Assembly: GCF_000002425.4 (NCBI RefSeq)
Contig: NC_037254.1
Location: forward strand, 20,003,418-20,067,417
Direction: 5' to 3'
From: Physcomitrium patens
Taxonomy: Eukaryota; Streptophyta; Bryopsida; Funariales; Funariaceae
Length of the DNA stretch: 64,000 nucleotides
This document shows positions 38,198 through 51,439 of this stretch, piece by piece (the first letter of the stretch is position 1; each line of letters begins with the position of its first letter). Under the pieces are notes generated by a model, which searched no databases, was not told the origin of the DNA, and saw only the letters and a list, made by a program, of their open reading frames with translations. The position numbers were made by a program, and so were the translations under genes.

Positions 38198-41100
38198 ACC
38201 TTGAAAAGGGCAGGGTCCCCTCTCTCTCTATGCCATTTAGGTTAAGCTAGCCCTAAAATTAAGCTTAACATAATGGGCCTTTCATATATATATATATATA
38301 TGTATATCTTCTGGTAATGGGGAAAGGATCAAATGATGTAATTCTTATTATTCTTTATCCAATGTCCCTTTGAACACTTGAATAGTGCACAAGCTTGCAC
38401 TATTGGTGCTTGAATATCCAAAGGCATAACAACGCTCATTCTATAAAACTCCTATCTATATCACAAAATCATTATTTGCTAATCTCAACATTCATAAAAG
38501 CAATTTCCTAATAACTTTTTTTTCTTGCCTTTGAAATCAACTTTATCTTCTTTCTATATGTTATTTTATTTATTTGTTTGTTCATTTATACTTAAGTGAG
38601 TGGTTAAGTATTCATCTCGTTTTCTTGTCCACCATGTATAGAACAGCTTTAACTTACAGCAGACCACTAAATCTTAGCCAATATTAACCAATACACACCA
38701 ATGATTGGATCTTAATTTTCTAATTTTATTTTTTTTGCAAATTTCAGTTATTGCACACCATATTGCTCGCTCCACATGCTGTAAGGAATGCTTTTTATGT
38801 GATAGTTCAATTGCCAAATATGCTTTATAGATAGAATTCAAGGCAGTTGAATAAATACATAGAGAGATGGGTGTTTATAAATGTCTAATTTTGGGTGATT
38901 ATGGAATGTTTTATTAGTGTTGTTGGAGAATTATTGACACATTGTGATATGAGAACTGTTGCTTTAATTTTGGGTTGGACATGACATGAAATGCACAGTA
39001 TTAAAACAAAAATTACATGTGTCTAATCATAGTCTTTGTAAGAATCATAAATCAGATTTGTAGTAATTAGTAATTAGGAATATAGTTCGTATCAACAATG
39101 GAACATGGTGTTTTGAGTATAACACATGGACTTTTATTACAAGAAATTGTGATGCCCAAAATGACAATCAGATTCATGTAAATTAAAAAAAAGAAAAAGA
39201 AAAGGATATGTTTCACATTTGAGCATAAATGTATAATACACGCATGAGAGAAAAAGGATGATGGCTTGGTTTATATGTTACTCAATAAGATATTATTACC
39301 AAAAAGAATTAATGCATAAAAATCTACATTTGAACTTAATTATAAAAACGAACTGCAATATCATGTTTATTATTACTTTAAGTTCAACATTCTCTAATAG
39401 TTTTCGTTAAGTTTATCATGTCATCCATGTATTAGTTTCTGACATTCTGTTCAAAAGCATTCATTCTTTGACTTGGATTTGACATCAATTCCTGCACAGA
39501 ATAGCAATCTTTAGATTAACATACTGTGATAATAATTAAGAATTAAATAATAATATATACTGATATTATAAATTACAGTAATTTTACTCGTAAGTGTTAT
39601 AATCTAATCAAATAATACCATAAAATTTTAATAAAATAACATTATGTCTAGTATTAATATATATATATATATATATATATGCATGCACACACTCAAATAA
39701 TTAATACTTAAGAAACATTTCAATGTTCTTTATTACTATTAGTCATATCATGAAGCTGTCTTCTTTCAATATCTCAACTTAACTAAGTCATGGTCAAGAG
39801 TGTGATTCTGCTCATGTTTAAAGTTTTGGGGTCCCATTATTTGATCACATGACCTAAAGACACTTAGTTGTGTCATCACTCCATTAATAAAACAGTAACG
39901 AAAGTTTCATGAATTCTCTTGATGATTTCAAGGTCATTTATGATGTGGCAGTATGAAGGTGGAGACATCATTTTATTGGAGTTTCTTATTGTTATTTAAT
40001 ACTTAATAATATGCTACTTTTAGCACGACCAACCTATTAGCTTCCAAGTATGCAAAAATGGTTGTCAACAAGGCACTAACACTAACTACAGTATTGTGAT
40101 GTTTTTGGGATCTCTACAGAACTTGCAAAATGTAAAATGTAATAAACACCCACACTCTAAAATAATGCAGTGTTTTCAGTATGTGTAAACAAATAATATC
40201 ATAAATATGAGATTGTAAAATCAGTATTTGCATATGGGTATTAAAAACTATGATTGAAAAAACAAATTTACAAACAATTTTGCTTCAATTATGCAAGTAT
40301 ATATATATATAGATATATTTTCTAGGGCTTGATTAATTAATTATTTAAAAATCTACAGCAATTTCATTTGGATTGAAAATATTTTTGAAAATTTTGAACA
40401 CAAGCGTTTACTTAACATGTTACCTCAGATGGAGTTTGTTTTGCTTTTTTTTGCTTTTTTTTTTTGCTTTTTATTGGTTTTTTTTTCTAAATACTAAAAA
40501 TTAAACATATATAATAATTATTTATTTTGATTAATGTATATCAGTAATAAGAATAAATAAAATAATCACTTTCGGAAATTGATGTTATGTAAGACCTCTG
40601 CATGTTGTGATTTGATGTACTAGATATTAATGAATTTGGACATGATTAAAAGTCAAGATATTATTTTGGTAAATGAGGTTAGAGACATTGGACTCTTCAT
40701 ATTAATAATTGTAGACGATACTAACATTACTCTATCCCAATTTAATTATTTCAAGTAGCTGAAGACTCAAAATTCGGAATGTAACACTTCTACTTTACAC
40801 TGCTCAAACCAACATCAAAACCAAGTTTTGTTCTTCTGACCATTTTATCTAGTTTTGACAGTATCAAAATTTCATTTTATTTGAGAAGATAATAATACTT
40901 TAAGTGAAACAAAGCTAATTTTCTGAATGTATACATATACACATTCAAGTATATGAATTCATTTATACAATTGTAGATGTACTACCACTTCGAACAATGG
41001 TATAAAAGTCATTTGTTTGTTTAGATAGTTTACTAGGGAGATGTACTGGTGAAGTAGTATCATATTTGAAGAACTTGTAACGCATGAAAAGTGATTTCAC

Positions 41101-41886
41101 TCACCCGAATTATGTTTTGAATGATAATTGTGAAGAAGTCATGGTTGAACAAACTGTACGCATGTTCTCTGCTATTTCAGAAATAGTTGTTGGAAAGTAA
41201 ACCATAGATTATACAGACGTGTGATAACAACAATCGGCTAGATGTGAACATGTACAGGTTGGACCAACAAACCGTTGTGCTCATGAGTTTTCAAACGAGT
41301 AAGACTGCACCCAGTGGTCGAGACAAGAGTTTAAAAAGGAAAAAGGCGCTTCCATACCAATCATTTCACTGATGACTAACCTCCTCAAATCTCGGCGCTT
41401 ATGGCAAGAGTTGCTGTATTTAAGAAATGCTTAAACTGGACTTTAATTTTTAAAAAATGACTCCGATTTTAACTCGAAGTCATTGACCAAAAGATTAATG
41501 GCGCCAATGTCTAAAAAGCAAGACTTTGATCCACGTCAGTTGGGAAATCCCCAAGCTCAATAATTCATATCTTTTCTGGTAAGTTGGTAATAATTTGCAA
41601 CGAGTTGTAGAAGTAGGAAACGAAGTAAATATTCCCAAGGGACCAGACGGCAGGACTCTATGCAACATATGCTCCACACCTCTACCACGGGGAGAAAATA
41701 GCGACGATGTCCATTAAGCTATGATCTAATGTTCGAGGCGTTGCCTAGAGCTAAGAAGAGGTTGTACACTTCCATCAAAGGATATGTGCCAATGCTAGTT
41801 TGTTCATTATTCTATCACTAACATGGAAAACCCAAAAATCGATACAGTGTGCAGCTGGGGAAATCTGAACCAGTACAGTCGGACTT

Positions 41887-44741
41887 CTAATGCTTTCTCT
41901 TCTTGCTAGGGCGTCCGTCCTTGTCGCCACGTCCTGAAGATCTATTACGGCTAAACTTGTCTTGGCCCTCACCTTTTTGATTACGCGAGCGAGACTTCCC
42001 TCTGAGCTTATCACTCTTATCCGAGAACTTCTTACTTGATCCTGATCCTCTTCCAAATGATTTTCCAAAATTACCACCAGGTTTCCTGTCAACTCTTTTC
42101 TCGCTGCTTCTGTTGGATCCCTTATCTGTTCTGATCGGCCTCTCTTTCCGATCCTCTCCTTTCTCTCGGCGCTTGGAGAAATTGGAATTATATTTGCTAG
42201 GTGGTCTTCTGTTGTGTGTCTGACCAGCCAAAAAGCCTGCATTCATTAAGGAAAAGAAATCATTTTCTCATGTCGATCATGTGTGGGGTGTGACCCGGAG
42301 ATCAATGAAGTTCCAACAGGTGAAGCTTAATCGACGAACGTGGATGTAACCATCTCATAAATTCTCAAGGCACCAAAGGAGCAAAGATTCTGCAAGGAGC
42401 AGTTTGGAGAATTCGAAAAACTGCGAGGTAAAAAGATTAAAACTAAGAGAAAAAGAAAGAAAAAGAAACCAATTTGAACTTACCTTCATCAGGTTCCTCC
42501 CCTACTTCCTTCCTATACCAGTCAGCGTCTTCCATATCATCATTTTCCACTCCACCACCGCCAACTGGACCTTCGTCAGGACTCATTTCAGCTTCATCAT
42601 CTGCTACGACGTCGTAGTCTTCCTCCGGCTTGTCAGTACTCTCCACGAATTTCCTCTTTTTCTTAGAATTCCGTTCCTCTTCCTTCCTCTTAACGTTAGC
42701 TTCCTGCTCTGCTCTTCGTTGTTTACGGAGTGCTTCACGTTGCTCTTTAGAGTTTCTTAAAGCTAAGATCTCTTCTTCCGTTTTCTTTACGTACTCGTGG
42801 AACATAACAGCACCATCACAAAGACCTTCCTCAACTTTAACCAGTTGCAATGTCATCCGTGGTCCGATTTCGTGCAGTTTCACAGCGCTCCGCTGTGAGG
42901 CGTGATTGCCTTTGCCAAAATCATCCGCCAGCTCCACCTTCGATGCCTCATCTTCAGCTTCACTCTCCGATCCATAACCAGTTCTGTGAATTACACGCAG
43001 TTAAATACCAACATACCGTAAGCCTACGATTTCGAAGAAGAGAGCCTTTAAAATATTCTTGAGCAGAGGGAATCCAAGCTGAAACCTCATCCCAGCCCCA
43101 CTCAAAAAGATTCAGGCATAAAATTTTGCGAAAAAGAAGGTCGACGACAACTCACTTATTTACAAACTCGCTAACGTCACTCAGTTTGCTGAGATCAGGG
43201 AGCTTCTTGCGCTGGACAAGCTTCCTTATGTTCCGAGACACACCCACTGGTTGCGCTGAAACGGAATAGTGGCGGAAATCGATGCACTTGGTCGTCTTGT
43301 CGTAATTAAGAAGCAAAACCCTTTGGCAATTACTCAATTTCACCTAAAACAGAATACGAGATACTTCAGAAAATTTGCAAGTCAACTATATTCTAGATTA
43401 ACTTCGATAAATGACTCTACATCCATGGTAGCACAGAGAAGACACAAAGACTCGGGTACCAATAGGATACTGGATCTTACCGTATTCACATTGATGGGAG
43501 GAACTATGTTTTGGAAAACAACAGCAATCAGCTTTAAATGTTCTTCACCGGTCGTTAACCCGTTCATCACAACCTACATCAACGCATGGTTCGGCATTCA
43601 GTATGGCACAAGAAAAATGCAAGATTGACAATGAATTCCAAGCGTAGTGATTGCGCGTGGATGCAAGCACTGCTATAAGGTCGCCAATTCACAAAACGGA
43701 AATCATGGAACCGTATTCGGATAATAAAGTTTGATTCGCTTATACTTCGCTTCTATGGGCAGATAAGTGCATACCAGGGGGGGACTCTTGAATATTGCTG
43801 GAGGTGCTCGGGGCCTGGTCTGTGCTCTGGCGACATCAGCAGCCAGTGAATACGCATGTATTTTGAATGTGAGCGTAGGTCCATGCGGACTTCGAGCCAG
43901 TCGAAGATATGGAGATGTCTTCGTGTTGGACAAAATCATGAAATGTGTCACTCCAAGAGGAGCAGCCACATGCACAAAATCTTTCATTGAATTTCTCTTG
44001 GACTCCTGATATACAACACAGTACCAACCTTGTTTCAGACAAAACATTCTTCCCCTTAAAAGCAATCAGTGCCATAATCCAAACGAGGCAAGAAACCCAA
44101 GTATTTAAAATTTAAATTTAATTCTTGATTATTTTGAGCATAGCTGCTCCTTCAACTCATTCTCCAACTAGGTGGTTGAACATTTGAGCGCACAAAAAAT
44201 GCTCAAACCAGGCAGCTCCGTCGACGATTGAATCTTTCTGAACTGTTGAAGCCCGCTCAAGTCAAAGAAATTACTATAAATTGTCTCATGGTGAGGGGCA
44301 TGGACCATACTCTGAGATTGAGCGCCGTATGCGGCATCATGACCTTACGCAAGTCCTTCTCCAAGTTCCGCAACAGTGCCGGTAATTTCCCACGCGAAAA
44401 CACGAAACTCTTCGGGATTTTATCACCTGGAAGAGCTCCTGCATTATCCTGCGTCGGGTCCTGGGTTCTCTTCTTCTTCTGCACGTCACAAAACCAGCAA
44501 AACCCACAAACCCCATGACGTCTCGTTCATAAACCCTAGGTATCAAAACTCGTAGTCTAAATTCAAGGGAGGGCATACCATGACCTGAACACGACAAAAA
44601 AACTCCCAATCCCTACCAAAGACTCAAATGCCAACAATAAGACGAGTAACAGTCACAAAACAGGCATTCCAACACCAGAATTTGCCATTCAAGTCACAAT
44701 TGGAACTGGAAAAAAGCACTCACCCTCCTGGTACGACCCAT
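41887..44741 (-). CDS. PPAN: Peter Pan-like / SSF1 Brix-domain ribosome assembly factor
   Basis: PPAN/SSF1 is a nucleolar protein needed for 27S pre-rRNA processing and 60S subunit assembly. Seven minus-strand exons (44724-44741, 44311-44478, 43775-44005, 43481-43573, 43156-43343, 42484-42983, 41887-42236) join in phase to 515 residues. The first exon codes for only MGRTRR. The Brix domain runs about 25-310: PKSFVFSRGKLPALLRNLEK, then KDFVHVAAPLGVTHFMILSN, GEEHLKLIAVVFQNIVPPIN, IDFRHYSVSAQPVGVSRNIR and the characteristic IGPRMTLQLVKVEEGLCDG near 272-290. A charged coiled region follows (about 300-345), then an acidic stretch with GPVGGGGVENDDMEDADW. The tail is rich in Lys, Arg, Ser and Gly and ends SKKRKH, a typical nucleolar signal. 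It lies divergently from the MSBP gene, 1.6 kb away. Confidence 0.94.
44531..44540 (+). promoter_or_regulatory. Telo-box (AAACCCTA) in PPAN first intron
   Basis: AAACCCTA occurs in the short first intron, just downstream of the PPAN start. Telo-boxes near the 5' end are common in plant ribosomal and ribosome-biogenesis genes, consistent with this gene's role. Confidence 0.45.
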
Positions 44742-45063
44742 ACTGCTCAGTCACCGCAAAGAAACACCAACAGCGCTCAATTCAGACGCTTGAGACAAGC
44801 CGAGTGACACAAAAATCTGCCAAAACCCCCAAACCCTCGGAGCTGCAGATACAGCTCTGCCTCGTCTTCGGTGGCGGTTTAGGGCTTTGAGAGGGGGGGC
44901 TTTGAAAGAACCTCCACAAAACCGCTCCCGGACCGTGCCGCCATCTTAGGACCGGAACCGGACCTAGCTCTGGATGAGGATTGGTTTTCAGGTGAGGCAC
45001 GAGACCTTGCAAAGGGGGAATATTCTCGAGGTTCGTGACTTCCGAGGCCGAAGTGGGTTAAGA

Positions 45064-45072
45064 TTTGGCGCC
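45064..45072 (+). promoter_or_regulatory. E2F-type site (TTTGGCGCC)
   Basis: TTTGGCGC fits the E2F consensus. It lies 323 bp upstream of the minus-strand PPAN start and 26 bp from a TTTAGGG telomere-like motif. Confidence 0.45.
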
Positions 45073-45469
45073 AGCAAATCTCAGGGAGCTTTAGGGTCCT
45101 CCAGTGAGTAGCGTGACATGTCAGCACCTTTTGTACAAAGAAAAATAGAAAAAAAAAAAAAAAAAAAAAAAAAAAAACACCCAGTTTGTTATGTATCAGA
45201 AAAATTATCACCTTCCTTAAGCTAATTTCGACCGAAAAATGATGCACAATCTTCACAAAATTGCAACTGTTCCTTAGTGAACCGATTGTGTGTTCACTTG
45301 ACGTGACTGATGGTACCCACATGACCCAACTCGCTGTGAAGACTTCTAAAGCATGAGATCGTGTGTGGAGAGGTGGACGAGGATTTGTGTTTGCATATGG
45401 GAAATGGCTGTGCTGAGTGAGAGAGCTTGAGATTCATCGCCATCCGGGACGTATCCGTCTCTTGGCGCC

Positions 45470-45477
45470 GCGGGAAA
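45470..45477 (-). promoter_or_regulatory. E2F-type site (TTTCCCGC)
   Basis: Minus-strand TTTCCCGC is a canonical E2F core, in the middle of the PPAN/MSBP divergent region. Confidence 0.45.
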
Positions 45478-46325
45478 GTGCCGGATGTTGTCCGGTGCCG
45501 AGATCCAGAATGGTAAGAAGCATAAGAGACTGAGCCTTGGTAGCAGCAGCAGCAACAGCAGCTTCATGAGCACCATCGTGCTGCTGAAGGAATTTCACAC
45601 ACATCTGCGTCTAGGTTGTCTTTGTGGCCCACTCGGACGGATCCCTTCGTTCCTGCTACACTGCTCGCCCTATCTTTCGGCAAGGTCAGTAGTTACGAAG
45701 GTGCTCTCTTCGTTGCTGGCTAACCATGCATTGAGAGTGTGTGCCTGTGTGTTTTAGGAAAATCTTTTATTGTTCTGGAGTGTGAGGTTGGGGATGTTGG
45801 TTTGCGTTTGTTTCGAGTTAGCCAGGCTTTGTTAGTTCGGGCGGTGGTGGCGATGGCTTTGGTTTGTGGGGTCGCCGGATTTTTGATACAGAGTGTTGCG
45901 GAGAGGTTTGAAGGGGGCTGGGGCAGCTCCGGCAGTTTGGTGTTCCTGGTTTTCTATCAATAGAGGTCTTGGTCCAGGATTCGTTCTTTGTGACGAGGAG
46001 GTTGCTGTGTAGAATGGTGTTGGTTTTATGCTCGTCGCTATCGACTTTCGTGACAGATCAATTGTGACTGTGTGAGCTGGGTTTTGGCTGTGGGTTGTTA
46101 TGTTTTCGGGGAATGTTGCATTTCATTCATTTTGATGTTTCCTGTGACAGTACACCCTGCAACCCTTGCGCGTGCTGGTGCGAGAGGACTGTTGTCTTTT
46201 CTCGAACTCTGGGATTGAATTGTCACGTGATGCTGTGTGTTGATGCAGTGTGGTGGACCTCTTTAGGAATCGAGGAAGCTTGTCAGGCACCCTGATCACC
46301 TCAAGCAGCTGCTCAGGATATAGGG

Positions 46326-47681
46326 ATGGAGTTTTTGAGTGCTTTTTTAAATGCCATATCATTCTATATCCCACAGTACACGGGCTTGTCACCCATCACA
46401 TTCTTCACGATTGCTGCACTGGTTTGCGGTATATACTTTTTAATATCAGGTCTCTTCGCACCTGCGCCTGCTACGTATGCCCCCCTGAAGCCACTGCCGC
46501 CTCCCAGACAGTTCGGGGAGATTACTGCGGAGGATCTTCGAGCCTATGATGGTACTGATCCTGACAAGCCTTTGTTAATGGCTATCAAGGGTCAGATTTA
46601 TGATGTTTCTCGATCAAGGTATGTTTCTGCTATGTTGAGAGATTATTCATCTTTTTCTGACCTATGTTCTCCGCAAAGACTCAATGATTTAACTCCACTC
46701 TGTCTGCAATTTTTCACGTCTGCCTTGAGTGTACTGATTGGATGGGAAATGATTGTGAACTTCAAGCGCTCCAACAGGACAAGCAAAATGCATCCCTCAC
46801 AATGTGTATTGGAGAAATTTGATTTGTCGTAGAATGCAAAGGTTTCCAAGTGATTCAAGAGGATATTCTGCTGAACTCAACATTTTTCAGTTATGGTTGT
46901 GGTACTCGAAATTTTTATATTTAGCCATACCGTAACGAATGCACTACTACTTCAGGATCAACCTACATTTTCTGAAATTGTTTGCTACTCCTGCAAGCTG
47001 TAGCAAGTTTATATTTCCACTTTTTATTTTTGAGGTTTTATTGCTGTTATTGACATTTTGTATTTGCGGACTCTCTGCGGCTAATAGATAACTGACTCCT
47101 GTTTGTACATGAATAAGTTTTCGTGTGCTCTATCACAATGATTTTACTCAATGTTCCTCTGATTAGAGAAATGGACCATTCTTTCGTTAGAATTTCATTG
47201 TTACTTTCATTTGGGTTCCTATTCGATTTTCAACAGTGCAGGCTTGTAGCGTAATTTAGTACTAAGGTCCAATCCATTACCCTGCGGATTTTTTTCTCTG
47301 TTCTGGTGCATTACTCTCTAAAAGGTTTGTGCTTCACAAGGGTGGTTTCTGCTTCTGGATACTGTTTAGGGGTCTTTTTTCTCGAATTCTATGCGTGAGA
47401 TTCACAGCTGATTACATTCTCAGATTTACCGTAGAATTTCCCTTGGACCTTGTTACAGGGCGTTCTACGGCCCCGGTGGGCCATACGCACTCTTTGCTGG
47501 AAAAGATGCTAGCAGGGCCTTGGCCAAAATGTCCTTCGAGGAGAAGGATTTGACTGGCGACACTGAAGGGTTAAGTGCCTACGAGGCTGAAGCTCTGACT
47601 GATTGGGAGTACAAGTTCATGAGCAAATATGTGAGAGTGGGCACTGTCAAGCAAAGCCCTGTTTTGGATAAGAGTGAGTAG
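46326..47681 (+). CDS. MSBP: Membrane steroid-binding protein (MAPR family, cytochrome b5-like)
   Basis: MAPR proteins bind steroids or haem at the ER and plasma membrane; plant MSBPs modulate sterol and brassinosteroid responses and scaffold ER P450s. Two exons, 46326-46618 and 47459-47681, join with GT-AG borders to 171 residues. A membrane segment lies at about residues 24-45 (ITFFTIAALVCGIYFLISGL). After a Pro-rich linker, the cytochrome b5-like domain runs from about 63 to 160: FGEITAEDLRAYDGTDPDKP, LLMAIKGQIYDVSRSR, YGPGGPYALFAGKDASRALA and LTDWEYKFMSKYVRVGTV. The YGPGGPYALFAGKD motif is diagnostic of MAPR; the axial histidines of true cytochrome b5 are absent, as expected. Plant MSBPs are usually about 220 residues with an acidic tail; this one ends soon after the domain. 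Confidence 0.93.
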
Positions 47682-50600
47682 ATTCCAACTGTATCCGGCG
47701 GCAGAGAAACTGCGGCTCCTGACGCTGGTTCGGAGACAGTAAAGGCTTAGTGGAGTAGTAAATTGTTTTTGAGCTTGTGGAATTGGGGACCATCGGAAAC
47801 TGGAATTTGACTTCCCATTTGTACATGCAATTCTACAGTTTGAAAAAGAAAATAATTTGTTCCACTGCAGAGTTAATGAGCGTAGTGTTTCCGTCAAGGC
47901 AAATCAAACTGTTCTCGGGTCGTAGGCTTCAGGAGATATTAATAGTTGCCGTTCTATCTAAGTCTATTGCACTTTCAATAAGTATTTTATGTGATCAGTG
48001 TGACCAGCTGCTCAAGTTTCTTAGACACTTGAAGGGGCGTAATCAGCTGCTAGGAATCTCCCAGTTATTTTTCCATCACCGCACTGACACCCAAATTTTA
48101 AGCATTACTTACTCAGGATGTTGTACTAGTTTATGAATTGCTTTACACCGATGATTTCTGGGACTGTTGAGTTAGCCTGCCATTGAATCTGTTGCAACAT
48201 TGCCTGGATTTGCCATGCAGAACCGAGTCAAAAATTGAATTCTTGGTTTGTATCCGGTGGAGTGAAAAATTTGGAAACGTCTGCATCTACGGTTGGATTG
48301 CCTTTTGCTTGTTCAATATGGCAGTTGAGTTAAGAAGTGGTGATCCGAAAAATCTGTTGTCATTTACACCTCCAAGTGAAGCTCGAATAAACGATAATGA
48401 TTTATTTTCGGTGCTACTTTGTTTCATGTGTGGAAGAGGCCCTGCAGTCTGTGTGTCCGATTGTTGTGAAAGATACTCAGGTGGAATGTTTGACCCAAGT
48501 TTTTGAGACAAGTATTTGATGTCCCTTGGTTGATTATAACAATATAGTAATTTCCATTACTGCATTTCCATTATTACTTAGGGTTGAATATATATGTTTG
48601 CTTGGCAGCCACTTTTGAAGATTATTCTTCACAACTACCATTCATTCAACTTGTTGTCTTAGAATGATCAGTACTCCTATGGAAGTGGATTTATGGAAGT
48701 GGATTTTAAGGGTAAATGGTTGAACTAAAGCAAGATAGTGTAGTGGCAAGTAAATAATGTCAGTTATAAAAAATTGCCCACCTTAGCATGGGTCCCAAAA
48801 ACCAATTGAATAACAACTACTACTTTGTTGTTGTTACTTCTACATAATTTTTTTAAGATCATCTGAAACATTGTTATATTGGAAAGCAGCATAATATATA
48901 AAAATAATATGAAATATTCCGAAAGTTAGATAATAATAAAGAAATAAAAATAAAATAAAATAGTAAAAAATGATAGGCAAAAGAAATAGAGAATGGATGA
49001 ATAAAATAGTGTAAGAGAGGATTGTGATAATAAGCATAAATTTTGGAGTCTTTATATCTTGTCACATGCTCAAGGATGGTAAGTGATGTCAATTGGTAAG
49101 CTCATGCTTAGTTTTTATTAACATTACTAAGCCAAGTGGTTGTAGTATTGCTCAAATGGATTCGACAAATTTGAACCTAAATTGGTGTTATGCCATTTGA
49201 AGTACTTCACCATCTAAGCTTCTATAGCTTGATATTTGAGCTATGACATCTATTTAAAAGGTTGTTTAAAGCACAAGAAGATACATATTCAAATAATTAA
49301 AGATCTACAAATTCATTGGCAACATCGAATTGGTCAAAAAAGGCATGCTTCAAGGTGATCTGACTTGTACAATTTTGGGCTATTAAAATAGGATTTATGG
49401 CCATTTTGATATTTTTCAAGAAAGATAAGGGTTCTTCTTAGCTAAATTAGTCTTTTAGAACATGACGATGAAGTTGGTTTGTTATTTTGAAGTTTAGATT
49501 AGTAGGAAATAGGAAGGCAATAGTGGCTAATAAGGTAAAGGCAATTGGATGTTGCCATGCATTAAATTGGAGTCTTGTGGTTGAATTAGAGTCTAGAAGT
49601 TGAGAGATAGGAATTGACCTTATCTTTCTTTCTTCTCTCTGGATTATTTTTATTTTTATTTTTTTTTCATTTTTTTATTTTTTTTTCCTATTTTACTTTT
49701 AATGCTAGAGTTAGAATCTTTAAAGGTTTAAAATCTTAGAGTGTATTAAAAAATATAAAGTCTCTACAAGTAAGATATTTTGTTTTGTGATACAGATGAT
49801 ATCCAATTTGGATTGAAAAATATCTTATTATAGGTAATTGCTTCCAATAATCTAAATAAAGAAGGAATTTGAAAGCCTTCAGATTTTCTTGAATCAGTCT
49901 TTTAGTTTTCAAAATTTAAAGATGAAATGTTTTATATAGATGCTCTTCGTTATTAACTCTTTAACAAGCTAAAGATCACCAAAATCAAAACTTAGATAAA
50001 GTTTTAAATAATTTTTGAATAAGACAAGGTTTGAAATCTTAGCAATGTTAGTCACCTATTTTTGAGGAAGAATACCTGATCCTTCAAAGATTTATTTGTT
50101 ACAATTATTTTTAAAGAAGTACACTAAAGATCATTAAAATTAAAGTTTCGATGAATTTTTGGTGAATTTTCAAATAAAGAGGGCTATTGCCATCAACTAG
50201 AGTGGACTTGAAGCTCTCCTTCAGTTCCCATTCAAGTTCTTATTTGGATTCCCAACTATGTTTCTAAGCTTTTGCAAGTAGAAATTTTATCTTGTATTTT
50301 TATCTATTTTATTTTTTATTTTTTATTTTATTTTATTTTTTCTTTTTATTTTAGGTTTAAAAAATAAAACTTTATCTATACATAACCCTAGAACCTTATA
50401 TTAGAATATAGAATGTGAATCCATCTTGGAAATCTTTAGAAGTGTACTACAACGTGATTATATTGATTTTTCTACTCCCATAATAGAAAAAAAGATAGTA
50501 AGGATATTAGGAATTATTATGAAATTATAATTGATGATAAAATAATTCTTGGCTAAATCAACTAGTCTAATTCAAGAATATCACAAATCTTTTTTATTTT

Positions 50601-51187
50601 TATTTTTATTTTATTTTTTCTTGATCTTTGGTTATTTATCTCTTGATGCATTTTTATTGTTAATAATGCCTCACTTTCTCATCAAGGTTTGCAACTTATG
50701 TCTCTCTCATATATTGAATATATAATTCTATTTAATATACATCTCACTTTTTAGTATACTATAATATTCTTCTATAAATTACAAATTTACAATTCCCTCA
50801 ATATTTTTCATTAAACAATCTTTGACCTACTTTGCTATCTTTTATAGTTGGAGCAAGTTTTTACATCAACGTCTTATCTACCTTATAAGATACAAATCAT
50901 GATCTTTGTTTTAATATGCTTTGCTATCTACTTTCTTATAGCTCATTGCTTGTAAGCAAAGATGACAGACATCTAGTCCTTTATTAGTTAGATCTTAAAA
51001 ACCATTGCTACAAGGTTCTTTTAAAAATCTTATATTAATATGCCAAATATTGTGTGATTGTAAATCCACATCTAATAATCAAATCTAATTGAATCAAAAG
51101 CCCTTGCTGTATTTGTAAAGTAAAGAGAAAAGATCTAAAAAAATAATAAGCAAGGTGTATGTTGTATTACAAGATTTGTTCCAAAAC
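47682..51187. other. MSBP 3' flank grading into AT-rich repeat DNA
   Basis: The first 800 bp are gene-like in composition and probably include the MSBP 3' untranslated region; the small frame at 48183-48506 is not recognised. From about 48830 the DNA is strongly AT-rich with repeated ATTTT blocks (about 49645-49700, 50290-50345, 50590-50615). No domain is readable. It is probably decayed transposon DNA outside the copia boundary. Confidence 0.5.
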
Positions 51188-51375
51188 TAATAGAATTTCA
51201 AATGAAGTGCATATTTAAAATATTATTGAGTAATTTTTAATGTATTCATTGAAGTACACAAGTTATTTAGATAAAGAAGGTAAAATTAGAACATTGTGAC
51301 CTCTAAGATGGATGAAAGTTTGTTAAACCTAAAACTATCACACATATAAAAATAATTAATAATTATTCTATTTTA
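51188..51375 (-). repeat. Copia 3' LTR (CpG-free copy)
   Basis: Alignable end to end with 61719-61909; both start TAATAGAATT on the plus strand and share ATGAAGTGC and CCTAAAACT. It contains no CG dinucleotide, while the other LTR has eight. Termini look like TA...TA rather than TG...CA, so the exact ends are uncertain. Confidence 0.82.
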
Positions 51376-51439
51376 ATACACCATCTTAACTATATCATGG
51401 TGGAGCTAGGATTTCTCCTCCAAGCAAGCCTATGAGTGG

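Larger units (their letters stand above)
34119..41886. other. Long AT-rich intergenic region, no gene seen
   Basis: Nearly 8 kb without a recognisable gene. It contains TA microsatellites (about 35063-35078, 35518-35535, 38286-38302, 39658-39680), a tandem duplication near 36.3 kb and a hairpin element near 38.1 kb. Several AACCCTAA motifs occur between 35840 and 37090. A plus frame at 36533-36835 contains the stretch GRNPDGRMVMSAGNMHGTHW but has no flanking support. Composition becomes more AT-rich from 37300 onward. Confidence 0.6.
44742..46325. other. Divergent promoter and leaders between PPAN and MSBP
   Basis: It holds a poly-A run (about 45149-45176), a TTTAGGG motif at 45090-45096 and two E2F-type sites annotated separately. 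The part from about 45300 rightward is T/G-rich on the plus strand and probably includes the MSBP 5' leader. Short plus frames at 45485-45757 and 45739-45963 have no recognised family and are probably leader sequence. Confidence 0.55.

Noticed and set aside
42484-42983. EBP2-type rRNA processing protein
   Set aside because: The basic and acidic tail first suggested EBP2, but the Brix motifs and IGPRMTLQLVKVEEG with upstream exons identify PPAN/SSF1.
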